Notes under the pieces: generated by a model
Database searches by the model: none
Told to the model about the DNA's origin: nothing
The model's input: only the letters and a program-made list of their open reading frames with translations
Assembly (NCBI GenBank): GCA_964469815.1
Contig: CAYXZC010000050.1
Span: forward strand, 1 to 13,925
Source: MGBC163016 sp964469815
GTDB lineage: Bacteria; Actinomycetota; Coriobacteriia; Coriobacteriales; Eggerthellaceae
Reading direction: 5' to 3'
DNA length: 13,925 nucleotides
Translations under genes and position numbers: made by a program
In this document: positions 1 to 7,894 of the stretch, one piece after another
How the letters are laid out: the number at the start of each line of letters is the position of its first letter
How positions within the stretch are numbered: position 1 is the stretch's first letter

Positions 1-55
1 AAGGCCATGGGAGATTAGGACGTTCCGCTCGCACAGGATGCTTTTTTGCTTGTTG

Positions 56-129
56 CGTGAAGGAAGAGGGCAGCATTCATATTTGACGCTCGCTCTCGAT
101 ACTTCGTATCAGCGGCTCGCTCCTTCATG
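56..129 (+). other. Possible structured RNA ahead of terminator
   Basis: The segment can fold on the + strand. Bases 56-64 pair with 121-129 (nine pairs, one G-U), and inside them 91-94 and 98-102 pair with 106-110 and 111-114 around a TTC loop, with a CTC bulge at 95-97. A rho-independent terminator follows at 139-165. No start codon with a ribosome binding site lies downstream on this strand, so it is not an obvious leader. It may be a small RNA or the 3' untranslated end of a gene left of the window. A TTGACG at 84-89 followed 17 bases later by TATCAG is a poor promoter candidate. This is inference from base pairing only. Confidence 0.25.
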
Positions 130-138
130 TATTGATCG

Positions 139-165
139 AGAACTCCCTTACGGGAGTTCTTTTTC
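139..165 (+). terminator. Rho-independent terminator
   Basis: A perfect 9-bp stem (139-147 with 152-160) closes a TTAC loop and runs directly into five T residues at 160-164. No T-run flanks the left side, so it works for + strand transcripts only. It ends transcription coming from left of the window or from the structured segment at 56-129. Confidence 0.85.
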
Positions 166-286
166 TACTTGGTGTTCAGAGCAAATCAAAAACCCCTTTG
201 AACATCCCTTCATGAAGCTTAGCCTAGAGATTATTTCTTGCATAACTCACTTCTCTATGGTTTCAACTTGAATGCTCTTCTGGTTT

Positions 287-323
287 AACATCGAAGGGCA
301 TAACCCTTCGATGTTATCTTTTT
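287..323 (+). terminator. Rho-independent terminator
   Basis: A perfect 12-bp stem (287-298 with 304-315) closes a CATAA loop and is followed by ATC and a run of five T at 319-323. It is oriented for + strand transcription, although the nearest gene to its right (gtrA) is on the - strand. It is the second terminator in tandem. The 120 bases between them hold no convincing gene. Confidence 0.85.
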
Positions 324-366
324 AATAATCAAATTCAAAAGGTACAGGTAGCCGCAAAGATAGCGA

Positions 367-467
367 GGTTCCGACCGGTGCCTGCAATTGCCCCGCCTTT
401 GGGCCGAGTGTGCTTCGCCACTCGATGAGCCCAAAACAAGGGGCAAAGGCAGGTGCCCGTCGGAACC
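367..467 (+). repeat. ~100-nt self-complementary element
   Basis: Nearly the whole segment folds into one interrupted hairpin. The outer stem is 367-375 with 459-467, nine perfect pairs. It continues as 377-385 with 449-457, including two adjacent G-U wobbles (379/455 and 380/454). Then come 388-394 with 440-446, 398-404 with 429-435, and 405-410 with 419-424, closed by an 8-nt loop. The two wobbles pair only in + strand RNA, because on the other strand they would be A-C mismatches; this hints at a + strand RNA. It could equally be a dispersed palindromic repeat of REP or miniature-transposon type. It lies just past the 3' end of gtrA, and no coding function is supported. Confidence 0.6.
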
Positions 468-477
468 GCAGCGTCAT

Positions 478-508
478 ATTATTAATGCCTAGAATAGGCA
501 TTAATAAT
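478..508 (-). terminator. Palindrome at gtrA 3' end, possible terminator
   Basis: A perfect 13-bp inverted repeat (478-490 with 496-508) surrounds an AGAAT loop. It begins two bases after the gtrA stop codon, reading on the - strand. The outer part of the stem is A/T only, and no separate T-run follows on either strand, so it is not a textbook rho-independent terminator. Position and symmetry still make a terminator or 3'-end stabiliser for gtrA the most likely role. Confidence 0.5.
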
Positions 509-509
509 G

Positions 510-1028
510 TTAGTCGTACTTGAACAGGAACTTTCCTCCGATGAAATTGAGGATCATGCCAATACCGACGGCGCAGCATTTTGCGAACAGGTTCGTTATG
601 CTCGAGTCTATGATCACCCATTCAAGAGTGGACAGTCCCCAAAGAACTGCGCTGATGACCAGCGACTGAACGACTACTCCGGTAAATAGGTTTAAGCCGA
701 AGAACGGCACGATGGTCTTGCGCTTCGAAGTGCTTGATTTCCATACGAAACGATGGCTTAGGAAGAAGTTCACCAGTATTACAATGGGGGTTCCTATCCA
801 AACAGCGCTTACGCTGGCAGGTGCTCCAAAAAGGGATATCTGAAGGACATTTGCGAAAAGCTGGTACAACAATAGATCGAGCAGCGTCATGGAGCCGCCG
901 ACGAATAGGAAGCGCACCCCTGGGCCTTTGATCAGATCCAGAAACGAGTGCTTCTCTTCGTGTTCCTTCATCGTGTCGACTTGCGTCCCTTGCTTTTGCA
1001 ATGGGTTGTCCTTGTTGTTCTCTTCCAT
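510..1028 (-). CDS. GtrA-family membrane protein
   Basis: The 172-aa product matches the GtrA family in length and layout. A charged, Lys/Glu-rich cytoplasmic N-terminus of about 30 residues is followed by four hydrophobic segments. The two family hallmarks are visible: an N-F-F-L-S-H-R-F stretch after the second segment and an N-F-I-G-G-K-F-L-F stretch at the extreme C-terminus. GtrA-like proteins are thought to help move or use polyprenyl-linked sugars for modification of surface glycans; the exact substrate is not readable here. The start at 1028 is the furthest upstream ATG, with an in-frame stop just before it, but AAGG lies only one base away, so the ribosome binding site is poor. A later start at 971 would still keep all four membrane segments. 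It is divergent from the surface-protein operon. Confidence 0.88.
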   Translation of the reverse strand: MEENNKDNPLQKQGTQVDTMKEHEEKHSFLDLIKGPGVRFLFVGGSMTLLDLLLYQLFANVLQISLFGAPASVSAVWIGTPIVILVNFFLSHRFVWKSSTSKRKTIVPFFGLNLFTGVVVQSLVISAVLWGLSTLEWVIIDSSITNLFAKCCAVGIGMILNFIGGKFLFKYD

Positions 1029-1048
1029 GCCTTAGATTCTCTGCTCGG

Positions 1049-1072
1049 ATTATATGATCAACACTAATTATA
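1049..1072 (-). promoter_or_regulatory. Candidate -10 boxes for gtrA
   Basis: Reading the - strand, perfect TATAAT hexamers occur at 1054-1049 and again at 1072-1067, about 20 and 38 bases upstream of the gtrA start. I see no good TTGACA-like box at 16-18 bases from either, so this is a weak promoter prediction. The 261-base divergent gap (1029-1289) must also hold the promoter for the + strand surface operon. TATATT at 1245-1250 is a possible -10 for that, again without a clear -35. Confidence 0.3.
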
Positions 1073-1289
1073 TAGATTCGCGCTTGATATCTGAGCACTT
1101 CACGGCAAATCGGATCCTGATCATATCGGTAGTAAATCTGATGCTCATTGAAGCAAGTAATATGCGTGTAGCATAAAAAGATGAAAATATCTGGAGAAAA
1201 TCTGTAAACGTTAAAAAAATGTAGTAAAAGGTCTTTCAGCACCCTATATTAGTTTAGATTGTAAATTGAGAGAAGAAGTTGGGAAGCAT

Positions 1290-3467
1290 ATGAAAAAGAC
1301 CACAAGCCTGATGGCTGCACGTATGCTCGCTGTTATCATGATGGCTCTTTTGGCATTGCCGGCGCTCATTGCGGGAACGCCTTCGCTCGCATCGGCTGAT
1401 ACGGATAGAGAAGCAAGCGTTAGCGGAGTTGATTTCCTGCAGACCTCATCTACGGAATTCGAGGTGCTTAAAGCGGAGAATCTTGAGGATAAGAGCATCT
1501 TCATCGATCTATCGTTGACTGACTCCAACGGCAATACAACCCAGCTTCTCAAACTGAAGGAATACAACCAGAAGGATAGACCTGAAGGAACCGATTTCGA
1601 GTTGGCTCAGATCGTCACGCTTGCATTGAACGACCAGAGCCTCAGTGATGTCTTCGGAAACTACGGCAACGATCCTGTATATAAGATCGCAGCATACAAG
1701 TCGTTCTTCGGCGGTGATCCGATCTATGAAGGCGCGATCTATCCTATCTATGCAGAGCTTGTAGCCGATGGCGTTGCGCAGCAGCATAGGCTCATCGGCA
1801 TCCGCACAGCCAATGATGCTGAACTGAAGGTGAACAAGAATGTCGGAGTCGGGGATGCCTATTATCTTTCATCCGAAAACGGGAATGGATCGAGCTCTTC
1901 ACTTGAGACCTATTCATTACAGCGCAGCTCGAACGGATGCGATGTTGAGTTTCGCACCAACAGCTTCGTTGCGAAGTACGTAAAGGTCGACAACGCAGGC
2001 CCTATGGATTCTGTGACCGGAACGGTTCGCTATGTGGATACGGACGGCAACAAGGTTCGCGAACAGAGCGTCTCGGGCGTCACCTCTGCAGGCAAAGAGG
2101 TCTACATCGAATCGCAGTTCACCGAGAATGGTAAATACTATCGCACTCTTTCTAACCTGTCCGGAACGAAGCGCATGATCACTTCAGATTATCCGACGAT
2201 AACCGTTCGAGTGGTCGAAGTGCTAGGCGCTTCTGAGAGCGCATATTCGGTCACTGTATTTTATGTGGGCGATGATAACGAATACCTTTGGGAAGACAGC
2301 ATCGATGTCAAAGGCTACGGTTATCAGTACACGCTTCCGGAAACCTTCTCCATGACAGATGCCGATGGTGTTGAGTATTTCAAGCTCGAAGGGGTGTCGA
2401 ACAAGATAGCTCCTGCCAACAAAGCCGACCAGACGATAGTTGCAACCGGATCGGCTGAGTTTGCGAATCCTATCGTCTTCGATAGGACGATCGATGCGGA
2501 TTCGAACTTCCTTATGGTGAATGGGAAGCGTGCTGTTACAGCCAAGTACACGTCCAAGGATGTTGATAAGGCGCTGACCGTGATCGAGATCGATGGTTCG
2601 ACGAACGAAATGATCGAGACAACGACGCTTCCGATCACACGTACTCAAAAGGCGGTCTATACCCCAGAGGATAGAGCTTCTGCTTTGGCCGAGGAGAGCG
2701 GCGTTGATTATGTCTCTTGGTCGGGCAATGAGAAGCTGGAATGTTCGTGGGAGGATATAGCCAAAGGAACGGATATGGATCTTCTCCAGTATGCGTATTA
2801 TGTTCCCGAGGGTTATACGCCCACCGAGTCATACACGGTGGATGTTCAGTACATGAACGTTGCGAACAGCAGCATTATCCAGACACAGACCGTTACAATC
2901 GAAGCCGATCAGGCGGGATACATCAACCTGAATGGGCCGGAGCGTTTCACCGATGGCGGCAACACCTATGTGCGCTTGGCCGGTCAGGATAGGGGTTTCA
3001 ACCATTCGTACTATACGAGCGCACGCACATACACCGTGTATTATCGCGATGTGAACGATGTGCTGAATGCCAACACGGTCATCAATCGCGTTCAGGTGAT
3101 CGATACACCGCTTGCGCCGACTACTACGACCATTGCGGCAACGGCGACGCCTGTAGCAGGCGCGCCTGCAACAGTTGAAACGGGCGTTACGGCGGGCGAT
3201 GGTACGGCTGTTATAACCGATGACGCAACTCCTCTGGCGAACTTGGATGGCGAAGACACCGTCACTGAGCGCGTGATAGCCGACAACGAGAATCCGCTCG
3301 CACAGGCAGCTGCTGTCGAAGGTGGCGCATCCGATCCGCTTCCCATGATGGTCGGGATAACGGGCGGTATTGTAGGGCTTGTCGCAGTTCTAGCCGCCAT
3401 ATACATGCTTCGTCTTCGTAGGCGCGAGCAGAACGAATTGAATTCGATAAGGTCGAACCTCAGATAG
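1290..3467 (+). CDS. Secreted MucBP-like surface protein, membrane-anchored
   Basis: A 725-aa exported protein. The ATG at 1290 has GGGA five bases upstream and gives a classic signal peptide: MKK, a hydrophobic core, then cleavage after ALASA-type residues around 36. An earlier TTG at 1266 would put a charged extension before it and is less likely. About three beta-rich modules of 70 residues (near 242-310, 318-387 and 512-585) resemble MucBP-type repeats: a V-x-Y-x-D start, a central Y/T-L-P or Y-I-x-L stretch, and a closing V-x-Y-x. A Thr/Ala linker (about 609-640) leads to a single membrane span (about 686-707) and an RLRRR stop-transfer. The C-terminus looks like a sorting signal but has LPMMV instead of LPXTG, so membrane retention is more likely than wall attachment. 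It is the first gene of an operon with the large adhesin. The binding target is unknown. Confidence 0.8.
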   Translation: MKKTTSLMAARMLAVIMMALLALPALIAGTPSLASADTDREASVSGVDFLQTSSTEFEVLKAENLEDKSIFIDLSLTDSNGNTTQLLKLKEYNQKDRPEGTDFELAQIVTLALNDQSLSDVFGNYGNDPVYKIAAYKSFFGGDPIYEGAIYPIYAELVADGVAQQHRLIGIRTANDAELKVNKNVGVGDAYYLSSENGNGSSSSLETYSLQRSSNGCDVEFRTNSFVAKYVKVDNAGPMDSVTGTVRYVDTDGNKVREQSVSGVTSAGKEVYIESQFTENGKYYRTLSNLSGTKRMITSDYPTITVRVVEVLGASESAYSVTVFYVGDDNEYLWEDSIDVKGYGYQYTLPETFSMTDADGVEYFKLEGVSNKIAPANKADQTIVATGSAEFANPIVFDRTIDADSNFLMVNGKRAVTAKYTSKDVDKALTVIEIDGSTNEMIETTTLPITRTQKAVYTPEDRASALAEESGVDYVSWSGNEKLECSWEDIAKGTDMDLLQYAYYVPEGYTPTESYTVDVQYMNVANSSIIQTQTVTIEADQAGYINLNGPERFTDGGNTYVRLAGQDRGFNHSYYTSARTYTVYYRDVNDVLNANTVINRVQVIDTPLAPTTTTIAATATPVAGAPATVETGVTAGDGTAVITDDATPLANLDGEDTVTERVIADNENPLAQAAAVEGGASDPLPMMVGITGGIVGLVAVLAAIYMLRLRRREQNELNSIRSNLR

Positions 3468-3470
3468 GAG
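3465..3470 (+). promoter_or_regulatory. AGGAG ribosome binding site overlapping stop codon
   Basis: The TAG stop of the upstream surface-protein gene (3465-3467) is part of the TAGGAG ribosome binding site of the next gene, ten bases before the ATG at 3481. This arrangement favours translational coupling and shows that the two genes are one operon. It also decides the downstream start: a TTG at 3472 would be only one base from AGGAG and is unlikely. Confidence 0.7.
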
Positions 3471-3480
3471 ATTGGATAAC

Positions 3481-6400
3481 ATGGCAAGATTTATGGAAGC
3501 AACACCTGCCAAGCGCTTGCTTTGCGCGTTTCTTGCAGTGGTTCTGGTAATCTCCTCGCTGGGAATCGCCGGGATGGCTTATGGAACCGATAAGACAGAT
3601 GTTCATCCGCTAACGGAGACTGAGGCGGTCGAAGGCGGAGCTGGCGGAGGTACAGATGCCGATGCAGGGGGCGATGGTGCATCCTCTGGGGTTGACTCGG
3701 ATGGTGAAAACGCCGGCTCAGCGAGCGATTCGGACTCGACCGGCTCGGGCTCGGCCGATGCGGATGCTCCTTCATCCGATGGAAGCGGTACTGATGGCGA
3801 TGGCTCCGATGCGACCGATCCTGACGGAAGCGGCATGCCTGACGGTGGAAACGGCGACGAAGAGGCTAACGAGGGCGAAGACGCAACGGATGCTGAAGAA
3901 GCTGAGGTTGAAGGCGGTGTTTTCATCGATGATGTGCGCTACGATGTTAACGAGGATGGCACTTTAGGCCTACCTGCGATCGAAGAGGGTAACGAGAAGC
4001 TTCGCTTGGCGCATGATGGGATCGTTTCCGGGAACACCATCTATTTCCGAGATGGCAAAAAGCACACTATGAGCATCCCTAAGGGTGAGACCGTCAGCAG
4101 CTATGTGCGCATAACCAATGGCTCGACATTGGATCTTGATGGTGATGGCACGATCGATCTGAAGGGCAAGAGCGGTTCTGTCATCATCGTTGAAGGGCGC
4201 AATTCCGTTCTCAATCTCAACAAGAACTCAGGGTGCCTGACCATATCAGGCGGTACCGGATCGCTCGTCAATGCATGTGGCCAGAACAACTTCGGCAGCG
4301 ATTATGTTGCCGGTGGTGCGATCTTGGTCCAGCGCAATTCAGCGATCTCAAGCCATACGATCGATAGATATGGGAATCACACCTGCGAGAGCACAGCGAC
4401 GAATGCCGCATTGAATATGTATAACGGCATCATAAAGAACAACAAGGCTGCAGCTGGTGGCGGCATATTCATCGACAGATATTGCGGCTTCACCATGTCG
4501 GGCGGTGTCGTTCAGAACAACACTGCCACCAAATACGAGGGCGGTGGCATCTACATTGCCGGCGACAGGGGCGCAAACGATGCTTTGGCCGGCAGTTGTG
4601 CGATCATTTCGGGCGGCAAGATCCTGAGCAATACGACCCAGACAGTGAACTCCTGGGGAGGCGGCGGCATTTTTGTGGAGAGCAAAGGTGTCGTGAAGCT
4701 CGATTCATCCTTGATCACCGATAACACGGCAGGCGGGTTAGGCGGCGGTGTTTCCGGGTGTCCTCATGCGTACATCGGTGTGGGCAAGATATCCGATGGT
4801 GCTGCTATATTCGGCAATACTGCGAACTACAGCGGGCTGGGCGGATCGTCGGGTATGCCTAGGAATGAGTACCTTACTTGTTTGGCAACGAAGGCGATAG
4901 ATGGAAGCTCGACGGTCTATAGTGGCGATATGTATGCCTATGGATATTCCGGCAATAACAATCCTGCGCAGAAAGGCGCCTGGTCGAAGGATTATTTCGC
5001 GGCACATTATAAGGAAGTGGCTCAGGATTATTACTGCACGAAATCCAGCATCGTTGAAGGATCCGATATCGGACAGAATAGTGGGTATGCTTGGATAGGA
5101 TATGCGGCGGGATCCTATGACAATTCCGGTTATAAGGGTGGTGCTAATTCGTTCGGCCACGAGATAGCCGTGGCAAAGGGCAATTCATATACTGCGGTCG
5201 ATGCGACGCTTGCGCTGACCAATACTCTTCCAAAGGGAACGCGCAACTCCTTCACCAACAATCGTTCGGTGGAGATAACCAATAACACCAGCTACACGCA
5301 TGGCGGAGGTATCGGATGCAATGGCAAATTGCTCATCGGAAAGCTTGAAAGAGGCGAAGAATCCGAACCGATCTCGTTTGACATCCAGAAAGCGTTCCAG
5401 AACAGTCTGGGTGAAGAGCTTTCGGTTGGCAGCGGTCAGTTCGAATTCGATGTGTTCGCCAGCGATGCCAATTGGAGCAAAGGTGCGCTTTCCGGAACTT
5501 TCAAGAACGATGCGAACGGTCATGTCAACTTCCAGGTAGCAAGCGATGCTTTCAAGCCAGCTGATGGTGTGAAGAACACGACGGTTTACTTCCTCATTCA
5601 GGAAAAGGATAAGGCCGAAGATGGCGTTGAATACGATGCTGCTTTGTACGGGGCGAAGCTCGATCTTTCTTGGACTCGGACGCAATTCTTGCTCAGCGGG
5701 CAGAATTATGTGACGCGTTATACCCCAAGCGTAACATCGAAGGCTTTTGTGAGGATAAGCGCCGATTCGTCCGGTGCGCAGAAGGTCGAGAGCATCGGGT
5801 CGGACTTGACGGTCACGAACAAGCTGAATCTGCTCGTGGAGAACGCGCTTAGCGGCGATAAGTACTATTACGGCAGCTTGACCGGCGAGGATGCGCGCTT
5901 CAGCTTCACTATGGAAGGCATCACTGATCCATTCGCGAATTCACAGGATCAGAATGCTGCTGTCGGTAGCTTGGTGCGCACGGCTACTGATGGCAATGAA
6001 GCGAGCAATGTTGATGACGGCGTGTATCGGATAGCGGTATCTACCAAGAACGGCGATTATACGGACAACAAGGCTTCCTTCACCTTCCCGAAGATCGGTT
6101 ATGCGAAGCCGGGCGATTATCACTACATGATATCCGAGGACTCGGCGCAGGATTCGAAGGTCTATGTGGCGAAGGTGGGCGTGAGTGTTGATAAGCGCGA
6201 TGGTGCGGATGCTTCCGGTGGAGCGATTTCGTTAAAGGCGGAGCTTACAGGCTTGTTCGCCGCACGTTCTGCTGATAGCGCTATAGTGGATCTTGAGCCG
6301 ATGGATGCGGGATCCAGCTCGATCGCTTTCCACAACATGGATATAGCTGAAGGCGCGATGCTCAACGGCTACCTTGTGAGCGCTGCGAGCAACACTGCCT

Positions 6401-7878
6401 TGGAGCAGCGTTGCTTGGTCGACCCGAAGATCTACAAGAAGCTCGTGGATGCGAACGGCAAGGAGCTGACGCTTCAGCCCGACCAGTTCATGTTCCAGCT
6501 GATCCAAGTGGGGGATGATTACAATCAGAATGGCGGGCCTGTGATATCGAGCACCGGAAACGATGCTTTTGGCATGGTCGACTTCGACAAGGCGGCCAAC
6601 GTGTCGGGAGATCCGGACAATCCAAGCTGTCTGGAGTACAACACTGCAGGAACGTACCATTATAGGGTGTTCGAGGATCCGGTCTACGATCGCGATCCTT
6701 CGGTGGACTACGACGATACGATCATCACCTTCACCACTGTGATCGAGTATGTTGACGGCGCGCTTGAGTGCACGGATATGTATTACGGTCATCTGGACGA
6801 GAACGGCGTGAACCAGCGATACTATGAGTCCGAGAATCCGACATGGCATCCCACGCTAACGAATAAGGCGAAGGGCATGGATCTGCGCGTGCAAAAGACC
6901 AGCGCGGCGGATCGCGAGCAGGGTCTTGAAGGCGCGGTCTATGGACTTTGGATGCACAACGTGGACGATGAAGGTGACTTCTACATGGGCAGCGCCAAGT
7001 CCGGCGAGGACGGGTATATCTACTTCGAGGACGTGAACCTGTCGTTTGGGAACTGGTATTACTTCTTGGAGGAGGAGGCACCTGACTTCCATACGGTAAG
7101 CAGGTATCGCAGCATGTACTTCACGCTGGCGAATGCGGCCGATGGAAGCGTGACGCTGGTGTATTCGGAATCGCCTGGCGGAGATGCGGTGGATGCCGAG
7201 GGCGAGCCTGTGGGTGGCTTTGCTAAGGCGAGCTTCGATGCTGCGAACGGTGGCTTTGCTAAGGCTGCTGCGTTCTCGATGCGCGCGAAGGCGGGTGCGA
7301 GAGATGTTGCGAATGGTGCAAGGGACGGCGTGGGCAGCACGCTCACCTACGCATACGATAACGGTGTGTATGACGAGCTCACACGTCTGAATGTTTCCAA
7401 GCTCGAGACGAACACGCATGAGTTCGTCGAAGGTGCGGAGCTTGCCATCATCGAGCGTAGCTCCGGGCGAGTGGTTGCGTCTTGGATAACGGGCGCTGAG
7501 ACCAAGGTGATCTCGGGTCAGCTGAACGTTGGGGTGCAATACATCCTGCGCGAGATGCGCGTGCCTGATGGGTATGCGAAGGCCGATGACGTCGTCTTCT
7601 CGTTCGATGCTTATGGCAACGTCAGTGTTTTGAGCGGTACGGATGGCGGAAATGCCGAGGTCATAGGCGATAGCATCTCTTTGTACGATACGCTTCTCGA
7701 TGTGGAGAATGTGAGCTATCGTGCGCGCACGATAGGTGGCGACATGGCGCAGACAGGCGATGATGCGCTCGATGTCGTGTGGATGCTGTTGGTTGCAGCT
7801 ACTGGTGCCGGCGCGCTTCTGGTGGGTGCGCTGCTGCTTCGCCGCCGCTTTGGCAGCACAGATAAAGGCCGCGAGTAG
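3481..7878 (+). CDS. Large pilin/adhesin with MAQTGD sorting signal
   Basis: A 1465-aa surface protein. In order: a signal peptide (1 to about 35); an Asp/Ser/Gly-rich spacer (about 48-147); a long region (about 180-615) with recurring N-N-x-x-A...G-G-G-I-x-(I/V) units that look like a right-handed beta-helix of the polymorphic-membrane-protein/adhesin kind; three Spy0128/FctA-like pilin isopeptide modules (about 628-782, 783-955 and 980-1130); and two SpaA/Cna-B-like modules (about 1133-1230 and 1300-1405). The end is a cell-wall sorting signal: MAQTGD at 1422-1427, a hydrophobic stretch, then RRR. Modules one and three show the expected Lys, Glu and Asn of an internal isopeptide bond (K637, E708 and N780 in module one). 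Module two seems to lack the Lys. It likely acts in adhesion or as a pilus-tip protein attached by a sortase encoded elsewhere. Domain borders are estimates from reading. Confidence 0.85.
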   Translation: MARFMEATPAKRLLCAFLAVVLVISSLGIAGMAYGTDKTDVHPLTETEAVEGGAGGGTDADAGGDGASSGVDSDGENAGSASDSDSTGSGSADADAPSSDGSGTDGDGSDATDPDGSGMPDGGNGDEEANEGEDATDAEEAEVEGGVFIDDVRYDVNEDGTLGLPAIEEGNEKLRLAHDGIVSGNTIYFRDGKKHTMSIPKGETVSSYVRITNGSTLDLDGDGTIDLKGKSGSVIIVEGRNSVLNLNKNSGCLTISGGTGSLVNACGQNNFGSDYVAGGAILVQRNSAISSHTIDRYGNHTCESTATNAALNMYNGIIKNNKAAAGGGIFIDRYCGFTMSGGVVQNNTATKYEGGGIYIAGDRGANDALAGSCAIISGGKILSNTTQTVNSWGGGGIFVESKGVVKLDSSLITDNTAGGLGGGVSGCPHAYIGVGKISDGAAIFGNTANYSGLGGSSGMPRNEYLTCLATKAIDGSSTVYSGDMYAYGYSGNNNPAQKGAWSKDYFAAHYKEVAQDYYCTKSSIVEGSDIGQNSGYAWIGYAAGSYDNSGYKGGANSFGHEIAVAKGNSYTAVDATLALTNTLPKGTRNSFTNNRSVEITNNTSYTHGGGIGCNGKLLIGKLERGEESEPISFDIQKAFQNSLGEELSVGSGQFEFDVFASDANWSKGALSGTFKNDANGHVNFQVASDAFKPADGVKNTTVYFLIQEKDKAEDGVEYDAALYGAKLDLSWTRTQFLLSGQNYVTRYTPSVTSKAFVRISADSSGAQKVESIGSDLTVTNKLNLLVENALSGDKYYYGSLTGEDARFSFTMEGITDPFANSQDQNAAVGSLVRTATDGNEASNVDDGVYRIAVSTKNGDYTDNKASFTFPKIGYAKPGDYHYMISEDSAQDSKVYVAKVGVSVDKRDGADASGGAISLKAELTGLFAARSADSAIVDLEPMDAGSSSIAFHNMDIAEGAMLNGYLVSAASNTALEQRCLVDPKIYKKLVDANGKELTLQPDQFMFQLIQVGDDYNQNGGPVISSTGNDAFGMVDFDKAANVSGDPDNPSCLEYNTAGTYHYRVFEDPVYDRDPSVDYDDTIITFTTVIEYVDGALECTDMYYGHLDENGVNQRYYESENPTWHPTLTNKAKGMDLRVQKTSAADREQGLEGAVYGLWMHNVDDEGDFYMGSAKSGEDGYIYFEDVNLSFGNWYYFLEEEAPDFHTVSRYRSMYFTLANAADGSVTLVYSESPGGDAVDAEGEPVGGFAKASFDAANGGFAKAAAFSMRAKAGARDVANGARDGVGSTLTYAYDNGVYDELTRLNVSKLETNTHEFVEGAELAIIERSSGRVVASWITGAETKVISGQLNVGVQYILREMRVPDGYAKADDVVFSFDAYGNVSVLSGTDGGNAEVIGDSISLYDTLLDVENVSYRARTIGGDMAQTGDDALDVVWMLLVAATGAGALLVGALLLRRRFGSTDKGRE
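7213..7284 (+). repeat. In-frame 36-base partial duplication
   Basis: A 17-base sequence at 7213-7229 recurs exactly at 7249-7265, 36 bases later. It encodes GGFAKA twice in the Ala/Gly/Lys-rich linker between the two SpaA-like modules. The rest of each 12-codon unit has diverged. This fits an old slippage duplication that lengthened a flexible linker without breaking the frame. Confidence 0.7.
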
Positions 7879-7894
7879 GTTCGCAAAAGGTTAA

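Noticed and set aside
1..18. Possible last codons of a gene left of the window (K-A-M-G-D then TAG)
   Set aside because: Five codons cannot be told from chance. The terminator at 139-165 suggests such a gene exists but does not identify it.
38..271. 77-codon open frame on the + strand
   Set aside because: It has no ribosome binding site, it runs through the terminator stem at 139-165, and its product shows no recognisable composition or motif.
322..621. 99-codon - strand frame covering the folded element
   Set aside because: It overlaps the gtrA coding region in another frame and owes its openness to the palindromic DNA. There is no ribosome binding site. It could matter only if homologues proved it coding.
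622..1242. 206-codon - strand frame spanning the gtrA region
   Set aside because: It overlaps gtrA in another frame. Its product has no family signature, whereas the gtrA frame shows both conserved motifs and membrane segments.
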